Source: JOPF133 sp052144935 (lineage in GTDB: Bacteria; Acidobacteriota; Terriglobia; Bryobacterales; Bryobacteraceae). From it: 64,000 nt of DNA. The translations under genes were made by a program, and so were the position numbers. This document shows positions 35,056 through 42,676 of this stretch, piece after piece. The stretch is taken from positions 20,784 to 84,783 of the forward strand of contig JBKQPR010000162.1 in assembly GCA_052144935.1 (NCBI GenBank). The letters run 5' to 3'. The number at the start of each line of letters is the position of its first letter. Position 1 is the first letter of the stretch. The notes under the pieces were generated by a model that saw only the letters and a list, made by a program, of their open reading frames with translations, had not been told where the DNA came from and searched no databases.

Positions 35056-35508
35056 CTACTGCTTCACGGCAATGGCCGAAATTTCGATTTTTGCTCCACC
35101 GATCAGGCCCGCAACTTGCACGGTGGCTCGCGCTGGTTTCGGGTCCGGCATGAGCTTCTTATAGACATCGTTCATCTTCGGAACATCGTTCAAGTCTGTG
35201 ACATAAACGGTTACAGACGTTATGTCCGTCATCTGAAAGCCCGCTTTCTTGACTATTTTTTCGATTGCGGCAATTGTATTGGTAGTCTGTACAGTGATAT
35301 CGGTTCCGGTTACCTTGCCTTGCGCGTCGGGCCCTTGCTGGCCTGCCACGTAAAGGGTTTTGCCCGCCACATAGCCATCGCTAAAGGGCATGCCCGGCTT
35401 GAAGTCGATGGCTTTGTTTTGAGAAAAAGCGCTGCCTGCAGTGCAAAACGCCAGCAGGCCTATCGACCAGAGACGTCGCTGGATTGTCTGTGAATACTTC
35501 TTTTTCAT
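35056..35508 (-). CDS. Exported RidA/YjgF-family protein, second paralogue
   Basis: The 150-aa protein has a Sec-type leader (MKKKYSQTIQRRLWSIGLLAFCTAGSAFSQ). The Rid domain follows: FSDGYVAGKTLYVAGQQGPD, then DITVQTTNTIAAIEKIVKKAG, DITSVTVYVTDLNDV and the conserved ending PARATVQVAGLIGGAKIEISAIA. The Arg in PARATVQV is the typical substrate-binding Arg of RidA. It shares little sequence with the neighbour at 34417 beyond the fold. The ATG at 35508 begins the leader; the frame is open upstream. The two genes are 78 bases apart and likely co-transcribed. Confidence 0.88.
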   Translation of the reverse strand: MKKKYSQTIQRRLWSIGLLAFCTAGSAFSQNKAIDFKPGMPFSDGYVAGKTLYVAGQQGPDAQGKVTGTDITVQTTNTIAAIEKIVKKAGFQMTDITSVTVYVTDLNDVPKMNDVYKKLMPDPKPARATVQVAGLIGGAKIEISAIAVKQ

Positions 35509-36003
35509 ATTTGGCCTCATATTGTTAAAGGATACTCCAATGCATTTGCTTTCGTTTCCTGGATGGCAATGCCGGTCGGCATTGGAACGATTAGACCACA
35601 CTCCTGGGCGCGGAGGGCGCACTCTTGTCCGGCTCGCCAACTCGAATGGCATCCGCCACGCTTGCCCCCCAGGCTTGCATGTCAAGTTCGCCCGGCTCGC
35701 GCGGCGGATCGAGACGGTTCCGAATCGGCGCCGGATTTCTGCCCCGCGCGACCCGTGTGCACCAGGTCTGGACGCGATACCAGCGCATGGGCGGTTTCCG
35801 ATTCACGGAAAGTGAAAGTGCTTGCGGGAAGGCGCAGGCTCCCCCACACTGCAGAACTGCCGCCAATCCTGTCTTCATCGGCCGCTCCAGCGATTCTCAG
35901 GCTCAAATTATATCCAATCCGCGGCGCCGGCCGGCGGTAGGCGAGGAGGGATGGCGAAAGATGACGATATCGTAATCCAAGGGTCATGCGCCGCGAAGCG
36001 AGC
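35509..36003. other. Divergent intergenic region
   Basis: About 495 bases between the leftward RidA gene and the rightward GH-A gene. Several open frames exist on both strands, but none has a start, ribosome binding site and protein-like composition together. No repeat of note. Confidence 0.45.
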
Positions 36004-36009
36004 TATAAT
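36004..36009 (+). promoter_or_regulatory. TATAAT -10 hexamer of the GH-A glycosidase gene
   Basis: A perfect TATAAT ends 7 bases before the GTG at 36017. No matching -35 box. It supports the GTG as the start and a leaderless or near-leaderless mRNA. Confidence 0.5.
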
Positions 36010-36016
36010 CTTCGCC

Positions 36017-38149
36017 GTGAGTCCCCGCTGCCTCGCTCTTTTACTATTGACGCACCTCAGCCTCGCCCAGTCGCGGGAGATCCCCACCGTCCATGTGGAC
36101 GCCACGCCCGGGCACGCCATCAATTCCTTCGACCCGGACAGCGCGCTGGGGTCTTCCCTCGATGTGCTTTCGCGCGCCGGCATCGACAAGCTCTACACGC
36201 CGCACGTCATCCAGGAAGCGCTCTCGGCGGGTTGGGGGCCGATTACTTACCGCAACAATACCGAGCTCCGCATGGCCGCCTGGCACTGGACGGAGAACGG
36301 AACCTGGAGCGATCCGGCGCACAACAGCGGATACTTTACCGGCAGCAGCGAGCTAAAGGAGCTGACCCGATGCATTCTGTCCTACGCGCTGCCTCATCGC
36401 GGGTTCTCGACCAGCGGCGACCGTCCGGTGCAGGGGCCGAACCTCAGTTGTTGGAAGAGCAATCCATACCTCACCAGCAAATTCACGGGGGAAAGCGACT
36501 CTCTGCATCCCCAGTGGGTGGTCATGGATCTGCGGGCGGAGCGGCCCGTCAGCGCCATTCGCATCGCGTGGGCGAATCCCTACGCCCGAACGTATCGCGT
36601 AGAGTATTGGGTGGGCAAAAATGCGCTCGATTTCGACGAAGGCCCGCAAGGCGAGTGGAAGACCTTTCCCTCCGGCGCGCAGGAAAACGCCAAAGGCGGC
36701 ACGGCGATTTTGAAGCTCTCCGAAGCGCCTGTTTCGACCCGCTACCTGCGCGTCTGGATGACCGAATCGTCCAACACCTGCGATGAGCACGGATCGGACG
36801 ACGCGCGCAACTGCGTGGGTTACGCCATCCAGCAAATCGACGCGGGCGGCCTCGATGCGAGCGGCGCTTTTGCGGATATCATGCAGGGCGCTTCCGGACG
36901 GGACCGCCCCACCTATTGCAGTTCTTCCATCGACCCGTGGCACTCGGCCGGAGATGCCAATACCAGCGGCGGCGGACAGCACAGCGGCTTCGACCTGTTC
37001 TTTACCAGCGGGCTTACCAATAATCTGCCCGCCCTGATTCCAGTCACCATGCTCTACGGGACGCCGGAGGATGCGGCCGCGCAAATCGCGTACATAGTGA
37101 AACGCGGTTACCCGATCTCGGGGATCGAACTGGGCGAGGAGCCTGACGGCAAGCACGCTATCCCGGAGGACTATGGCGCGCTCTACATCCAGTGGGCCCG
37201 GGCCATTCACAAGGTGGATCCCAAGCTCAAGCTGGGCGGTCCGGTTTTCGAAGGCGTCAACGAAGATATACGGGTGTGGCCCGACGCTCAGGGGCGAACG
37301 TCGTGGATGGGAAGGTTCGTCGAGTATCTCAAGGCGCACGGCCGCCTGGCCGACCTGGCCTTCGTCTCTTTCGAGCACTACCCGTACGGACGGTGCAACC
37401 TCGACTGGAAGGATCTGTACCGGGAACCGCAACTCATCAAACACATCCTCGAAGTCTGGCGGGAGGACGGCGTTCCGAAAGATGTGCCGCTGATGGTGAC
37501 CGAGAGCAGTCTGGCCGCCGGGCTGAACGGCCACATGAGCAGCATCTTCGGCGCGCTGTGGCTGGCGGACAGCATCGGCGCATTTTTCGAGGGAGGAGGC
37601 GCCGCCTATTACCATTCGCCGATCCAGCCCCAGGGAACGCAGAACACGTGCCAGGGCTGGGGATCGTGGTCGAATTTCGCGGCCGACAACAACTACAACA
37701 TCTCGGGATACACGTCGTTCTACTTTGCGGCCCACATGATCAACCGGGAGTGGACGCAGCATCGCTCGGGCATCCACCGGATGTTCCCCTCTTCGATCGG
37801 CATCCAGGACGACCAGGGCAACCTGCTGGTGACCTCTTACGCGGTCGATCGTCCGGATGGCAACTGGTCGCTGATGCTAGTCAATCGGGACGAGTCCAAC
37901 GCGCATACGGTGCGCGTTGCGTTCGAGGATTCGAACAGCAAGCGGGCGAAGTCTTTTGCGGGGCCGGTGGCGGTGGTGACTTTCGGGAGCGAGCAGTACG
38001 TTTGGCGGAACGACGGTCCCAACAGCCACGCGGATCCGGATGGACCGCCCGCCGGTATCCGTGTGGCGGGAACTCCGCAAACCACGTTCACTTTGCCCAA
38101 GGCTTCGATCACCGTGGTGCGGGGAAGAATCGAAGGAGACGTGCGGTAG
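36017..38149 (+). CDS. Secreted clan GH-A glycosidase with discoidin-like domain
   Basis: The 710-aa protein starts at a GTG with a short signal peptide (SPRCLALLLLTHLSLAQS). The N-terminal 300 residues include an F5/8-type discoidin-like region (AVRPVSAIRIAWANPYARTYRVEYWVG type strand, TRYLRVWMTES). The catalytic barrel has IPVTMLYGTPEDAAAQIAYIV, the acid/base GIELGEEPDG near residue 375, FVSFEHYPYG, and the nucleophile LMVTESSLAAG near residue 497. A C-terminal beta domain follows. The GEEP/TES pair fits GH39, GH79 or related GH-A families; specificity is not clear. The start at 36017 is chosen because it follows TATAAT and begins the signal peptide; the frame stays open upstream. Confidence 0.83.
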   Translation: MSPRCLALLLLTHLSLAQSREIPTVHVDATPGHAINSFDPDSALGSSLDVLSRAGIDKLYTPHVIQEALSAGWGPITYRNNTELRMAAWHWTENGTWSDPAHNSGYFTGSSELKELTRCILSYALPHRGFSTSGDRPVQGPNLSCWKSNPYLTSKFTGESDSLHPQWVVMDLRAERPVSAIRIAWANPYARTYRVEYWVGKNALDFDEGPQGEWKTFPSGAQENAKGGTAILKLSEAPVSTRYLRVWMTESSNTCDEHGSDDARNCVGYAIQQIDAGGLDASGAFADIMQGASGRDRPTYCSSSIDPWHSAGDANTSGGGQHSGFDLFFTSGLTNNLPALIPVTMLYGTPEDAAAQIAYIVKRGYPISGIELGEEPDGKHAIPEDYGALYIQWARAIHKVDPKLKLGGPVFEGVNEDIRVWPDAQGRTSWMGRFVEYLKAHGRLADLAFVSFEHYPYGRCNLDWKDLYREPQLIKHILEVWREDGVPKDVPLMVTESSLAAGLNGHMSSIFGALWLADSIGAFFEGGGAAYYHSPIQPQGTQNTCQGWGSWSNFAADNNYNISGYTSFYFAAHMINREWTQHRSGIHRMFPSSIGIQDDQGNLLVTSYAVDRPDGNWSLMLVNRDESNAHTVRVAFEDSNSKRAKSFAGPVAVVTFGSEQYVWRNDGPNSHADPDGPPAGIRVAGTPQTTFTLPKASITVVRGRIEGDVR

Positions 38150-38632
38150 CGGCCAGGGTGTGGCCGTCGCCGGAAAATTAAGGCACGTACAATCAATGAG
38201 TTATGAGCGCTTTAACGGCCAGCCGTGGCCTTCCGCACAATGACTCTCAGAGCAGTCGCGATGCTGCGGGCGTGAGAAGGGTGACCCAGAGACTTATCTC
38301 TGCCGGGCGTAAGGCGTCAGACGACCAGTTGACGTGACGGGGACTTATCGGGAGTGATCCTCCGAAAGCCGTTCCCAGGAAGCACATTCCATCGAGATGA
38401 GGTCGCCAGCCGATTTTCCAGTAACTGGCTCTTCTCGGCCGGCGTCCGTCCACCGATCGGACGCCTGCTGGCTCGTTCGGTATCGAAGGCAACATGCTAT
38501 ATTCGTACCATCTGCTCGCTTGAGGAAAGAGGTCGCTGGCTGAGGAGGCCACCCACTGTCGCCCCAAGAGCGGGAAAGCTCTTTTTGCCCGAGGCGGTCG
38601 CAAAAACCCACCGCCTGGAAGGAGAAACAGAC
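38150..38632. other. Intergenic region before the GHKL ATPase gene
   Basis: About 480 bases with no convincing gene. The frame of the downstream ATPase stays open back to 38354, but that part lacks protein-like composition and the real start has its own ribosome binding site. No promoter pair was recognised. Confidence 0.45.
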
Positions 38633-40468
38633 ATGCCCACGCTCAAGGGCATCGGCAGCGAGAAGACGCTGGCGATGGCCGTTAAAAACACCGGCTTCCT
38701 GCTGGATCGGCTCGGTGAGGATTGCCACCCGCTCCAATTTCTTCGAGAGTTAACCACCAACTCAATTGAGGCCATCCTGAGAACGGACTCGAAGACTGGG
38801 TCTATCATTTGGGATGTGGACTGGGTGACTTACGATCTCGATGGGATCTACAAACTCAGCATTGTCGATAACGGTATTGGAATGACCGGGGATGAAATGG
38901 TCGAGTACATCAACCAACTATCCTCATCCATAGCAGAGCAGTCCATGATGGGTAACTACGGCGTCGGTGGGAAGATCGCCACCGCAACGCGGAACCGCGC
39001 GGGCGTTTTGTACCTGTCGTGGAAGGGGGGGCAAGGTTCGCTAATCCACTTTTGGCGCGACCCCGAGACGGGCACCTATGGCTTAAAGCAGTTCGACGTT
39101 GGCCGTGGGGAGTATCCGTACTACATTGCCATTGAGGACGACGTCAAGCCAGAACTAATCGCTGATCGAGGGACCAAGATCGTGCTCCACGGCCATAGCG
39201 CCAAACACAGCACGATGGAACCGCCGCCTGGGACCGCATCGCCGTCGAGGTGGGTGTCCAAGTACCTCAACACGCGCTATTATCGATTTCCCGAGGGCGT
39301 CACTGTCAAAGCCCGCGAGGGCTGGGAGAATCCGCGGTCTGATAAGGACCGTAACCTCTTGCGCCGAATCACTGGTCAGGAGCAATACCTTAATGAGCAC
39401 CGCGAAGCCGGTGGGGACGTGCAACTCGCGAACGCTCGGGCCCACTGGTGGATTCTCAGAGATGAGCCGGCGCTGCAAAACAACTCGGGTTTCATAGAGT
39501 CCACCGGACATGTAGCTGCGCTGTATCAGGATGAGCTTTATGAAATGGCAACGGCTCGCTCGGGCTCGGCGCGGCTGCAGAACTTCGGAGTGATCTTTGG
39601 GTACCGCCAGGTCGTGATCTATCTGGAGCCGACGACCACCAGCGATAGGCGCGTAACGACCAACACGGCACGAACGTTGCTGCTCGTAAACAACGAAGCG
39701 TTGCCATGGGCCGATTGGGCGATGGAGTTCCGCGAGAGGATGCCGGCAGCGATCAGGGCACTGATCGAACAAAAAGCCGCCGCCGCATCTGTGGCCGATC
39801 ACTCTAAATCTATTCGTGACCGGCTTAAGCAGATACTGGATCTCTTCAAGGTCAGCCGCTATCGCCCTGCCATCGACGGCGACATCCGCATCGACGACCA
39901 GGCCAGCGTACGAGGTGGGCAGGCACAACGGCGGGACACGGGAACCGCTAGCGTAGGAAGTGGGCACGGCGGCGGAGAGGGCGGCGTCGCGGGTGGTGTG
40001 TATGCTATTTTCCAGAAGGAAGGCGGTACACCTGGGAAGAAGGTTCAGTCTGACCCCTTCCCCGAAGTGCAGTGGGTGAGCCTCAAGGACGGTACTCGCG
40101 AACTCGGGATGATCGAGGACCGCGCCGCGAAATATATCGGTAACCAGAACACGCTTCTGATTAACGCAGATTTCCGCGTTTTCACAGATATGGTCAATAA
40201 GTTCCTCAAGGATCTTGGCGGCAGTCCTGCCCTTGTTGATTCTGTCGAAGACGCAGTACACAATTGGTTTGAGCAGGCCCTGGTGGAGACGATCATAGGC
40301 GTCCAGGCGCTGCGGCACGCCAAGGAGTGGTCACCCGAAAACATCGACGCTGCTTTATCTGAGGAGGCGCTCACCGCCGCGGTCATGCAGCGTTACCACG
40401 TACATAATTCGGTTAAGAGGGAGCTCGGCTCAAAACTCGGCAAGCTCGACCTTGGGGCCGCTTCGTAG
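38633..40468 (+). CDS. Orphan GHKL (HSP90-like) ATPase
   Basis: The 611-aa protein has a GHKL nucleotide-binding domain at its N-terminus: N-box LRELTTNSIEAI with Glu39 and Asn43, G1 box VDNGIGM at residues 78-84, and G2 box NYGVGGK at 108-114. The following part (residues 200-380) resembles a transducer domain and contains DRGTKIVLHGHSAKH. A Gly/Ser-rich linker lies near residue 445, and a C-terminal helical domain ends HNSVKRELGSKLGKL. It does not look like HtpG, MutL, GyrB or a histidine kinase. The start has AGGAG 9 bases upstream. It stands alone between noncoding stretches. MORC-like and other GHKL ATPases occur in phage-defence loci, which is a hypothesis here. Confidence 0.75.
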   Translation: MPTLKGIGSEKTLAMAVKNTGFLLDRLGEDCHPLQFLRELTTNSIEAILRTDSKTGSIIWDVDWVTYDLDGIYKLSIVDNGIGMTGDEMVEYINQLSSSIAEQSMMGNYGVGGKIATATRNRAGVLYLSWKGGQGSLIHFWRDPETGTYGLKQFDVGRGEYPYYIAIEDDVKPELIADRGTKIVLHGHSAKHSTMEPPPGTASPSRWVSKYLNTRYYRFPEGVTVKAREGWENPRSDKDRNLLRRITGQEQYLNEHREAGGDVQLANARAHWWILRDEPALQNNSGFIESTGHVAALYQDELYEMATARSGSARLQNFGVIFGYRQVVIYLEPTTTSDRRVTTNTARTLLLVNNEALPWADWAMEFRERMPAAIRALIEQKAAAASVADHSKSIRDRLKQILDLFKVSRYRPAIDGDIRIDDQASVRGGQAQRRDTGTASVGSGHGGGEGGVAGGVYAIFQKEGGTPGKKVQSDPFPEVQWVSLKDGTRELGMIEDRAAKYIGNQNTLLINADFRVFTDMVNKFLKDLGGSPALVDSVEDAVHNWFEQALVETIIGVQALRHAKEWSPENIDAALSEEALTAAVMQRYHVHNSVKRELGSKLGKLDLGAAS

Positions 40469-41119
40469 GAGCGGCGTCTGCGGTTCCCAAAACCCGCAAG
40501 CCGACGCTACTAGGGGGTAAGCGGTCTTCCTGAAACGGCCGACCGGGTGGTGATGGCAACAAGTTTCATTACTCTTGTGAAACGCCGTTCACGGAATTAG
40601 CCGCGGCGGGTCACCTGGCATTTGTGAACCGGCTCGACCCGCTTGACCGCAAAACGCCCAAACGGTTAAACCGCCAACGTCATCCGCAGATCGGGAACTG
40701 CAAACACGCTGGCTCCGCCGATTCGGCCTAAGGACCACTCCCGGGATGCGACGAAAATGCGACGATTCGCACCCAGTCTTCCAAACCCCGTCAGGCCGCG
40801 ACGTCTTGAACCCCGCAGGCCCGGGAAATCGGCTGCGCCGGCAAGCACCGCGGGCGCCGCCGATCGACCCGCGCCGGCCAAAGTCCCAGCCCGGCCCCGC
40901 CGTCGGAAACCCGGCCACCTTGGCGAACTGACCACCCTCGCCCACCCCGTTCGCAAACTTCGGTAACTTTTTTCATCCTTCCAACTCCCGCCATTCCAAC
41001 CACTTACCACCCCGCGCCGCTTTCTCCCCCGCCGCCCTGCGCTCGCCCGCCGTATACAATATGGCTTCGGGAGGGCTTCGCGAGAGCGAATTTGCTCCGA
41101 GGGAAAGCGGATTCCGAAC
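40469..41119. other. Intergenic region with a short dispersed repeat
   Basis: No gene recognised. A 30-base block at 40922-40951 (GGCGAACTGACCACCC...ACCCCGTT) recurs at 61629-61658 with 28 of 30 identical bases. The rest is GC-rich and unexplained. Confidence 0.5.
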
Positions 41120-41527
41120 ATGATGTTCGGTCCACCCTCGGTTAACTCTTCTGTTTTCAACAAGGCCTCCCCAAATTTCCGAACATCGATGATCGGAATG
41201 GGTTCGTTATGGAAGAAACTATGCAAGCATCCCCCACTGGATCCACTGGGCGCCTGGGTCGACCGCCAGCAGGACTGCGCCGTCATCGCCAAGAAATGCT
41301 CCGCCGCTCAGGCGCTGGCCCTCAGGCAAATGAAAGAACCGTGCCCCTACGGGAAATTCGGCCTATCTTGGGGCGACTTCTGCCAGCAGCACGCCGGCAT
41401 CAGCCGCGTCCATGTCGATCACATCATCCGTCAGTACGAGGAATTCGGAGAGGCTCGGCCCCACTGCCCTCTCGGAAGTGGTCCCCAGCGCCGTTCTGGG
41501 AATGTGTTGGGATCCCCGCCCCATTGA
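41120..41527 (+). CDS. Hypothetical helix-turn-helix-like protein, possibly frameshifted
   Basis: The 135-aa frame contains a plausible protein core from about residue 25: LGAWVDRQQDCAVIAKKC, ALALRQMKEPCPYGK, then FGLSWGDFCQQHAGISRVHVDHIIRQYEEFGE (split here), which looks like a helix-turn-helix segment. After EEFGE the frame becomes Arg/Pro-rich (ARPHCPLGS), while the next frame continues more naturally (RLGPTALSEVVPSAVL). A frameshift near 41453 is therefore likely. Possible start codons are ATG at 41120 or 41189. Not assigned to a family. Confidence 0.4.
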   Translation: MMFGPPSVNSSVFNKASPNFRTSMIGMGSLWKKLCKHPPLDPLGAWVDRQQDCAVIAKKCSAAQALALRQMKEPCPYGKFGLSWGDFCQQHAGISRVHVDHIIRQYEEFGEARPHCPLGSGPQRRSGNVLGSPPH

Positions 41528-41557
41528 GGGAACCGAACGGTATTGCATCGAACCGGA

Positions 41558-42541
41558 TTACTTCGCCGCGGTCCCCTTCACCCGCGGAACAAATCCGCGC
41601 GCCTTGGTTTTGAGCCGGTAGACCGATGTCCTGGCGGTGATGTAGAGCGTCTGGTAGCCGGCGTCGCCCCAGTTGAAATTGGCGGTCGATTCCGGCATCA
41701 TGATGGTGCCGATGTGGTTCCCATCGGGGTCCCAGACCCAGATTCCTCCCGGCCCCGTCACATAAACATTGCCCTTCGCATCGACTCTCATGCCGTCGGG
41801 GACGCCGCCGCGGCCCTCTTCCTTGCCGAACAGTCTGCCATTCGTCAGCTCTCCGTCCTTGCCGGCGTCGTAAACGCGGATCTCACGTTTACTGGTGTCG
41901 TCGATGTAGAGGCGCTTTCCATCGGGCGAGAAAGCCAGGCCGTTGGGCTGTGAAAGATCGCTGGTCAGCAGCCGGACCGCGCCGTCTTTCCCCAGCCGGT
42001 ACACGCCCTGAAAGGGGATCTCTTGTTTTTCCCCCTTGGGCAAATCGAGCGTCGGATCGGTGAAATAGAGCGCTCCATCCGGACCGAGAATGACGTCGTT
42101 CGGGCTGTTGAATTTCTTCCCTTCGTACGTGCCGGCCAATACCTTGTATTTCCCATCGGGGTTCACCTGGATAATGGCCCGCAACACGCTCGCCGTGGTG
42201 ATCAAGTGGCCCTGCGAATCGAGAGTGCTCCCATCGGGATCGCCGATTTCGAGCACGGTTTCGACGCGCCCATCCGGGTAGACCCGCGAAAGCTTGTTCT
42301 GTTCCTCATCGCTCACGTAAAGAAAACCGTGCGGATCCCAGACCGGACCTTCGGTGAATCCGAAGCCGGTCGCGACCTTCTCCAACTGCGCATCTTCGGC
42401 GAAGAGCTCCCAGAACTTGGGCGACTCCGCTTTCAATTCGAATTTGCGCGGCGTACTTACTTTGGCCACCTGCGCCACACTCTGGCCCAGGAACATCAAT
42501 ATGCAACCGGCCACCGCGGCGCCGGCCAAACGTCGCGTCAC
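41558..42541 (-). CDS. SMP-30/gluconolactonase family protein, secreted
   Basis: The 327-aa protein is a six-bladed beta-propeller of the SMP-30/LRE type: GFTEGPVWDPHGFLYVSDEEQNKL, PDGSTLDSQGHLITT, NSPNDVILGPDGALYFTDP, QPNGLAFSPDGKRLYI, then VPDGMRVDAKGNVYVTGPGG (quoted in short pieces). The Glu in FTEGPVW, the Asn in SPNDV and the Asp in VPDGM are the expected metal ligands. These enzymes hydrolyse sugar lactones. The GTG at 42541 starts a signal peptide (TRRLAGAAVAGCILMFLGQSVAQ); the open frame upstream crosses a dispersed repeat and is not coding. It is downstream of the PQQ dehydrogenase on the same strand, a fitting partner since that oxidises sugars to lactones. Confidence 0.88.
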   Translation of the reverse strand: MTRRLAGAAVAGCILMFLGQSVAQVAKVSTPRKFELKAESPKFWELFAEDAQLEKVATGFGFTEGPVWDPHGFLYVSDEEQNKLSRVYPDGRVETVLEIGDPDGSTLDSQGHLITTASVLRAIIQVNPDGKYKVLAGTYEGKKFNSPNDVILGPDGALYFTDPTLDLPKGEKQEIPFQGVYRLGKDGAVRLLTSDLSQPNGLAFSPDGKRLYIDDTSKREIRVYDAGKDGELTNGRLFGKEEGRGGVPDGMRVDAKGNVYVTGPGGIWVWDPDGNHIGTIMMPESTANFNWGDAGYQTLYITARTSVYRLKTKARGFVPRVKGTAAK

Positions 42542-42570
42542 AAATCCTGGCGCGTATGGTACGGCCTTCA

Positions 42571-42609
42571 GAGCCGCGACCTTCCGAGCCGCGACCGTCA
42601 GGGAGCGGT
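42571..42609. repeat. GAGCCGCGACC dispersed repeat
   Basis: GAGCCGCGACCTTCC is followed by GAGCCGCGACCGTCAGGGAGCGGT. The second unit is the same 23-base sequence as the arms of the repeat at 55747-55846. Confidence 0.7.
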
Positions 42610-42676
42610 GTGCCGGCGTAAACAGTAATGACGCAGCGTTGATTCTCCGCATCTGAAATCCCCCTCTTACCGCAAC

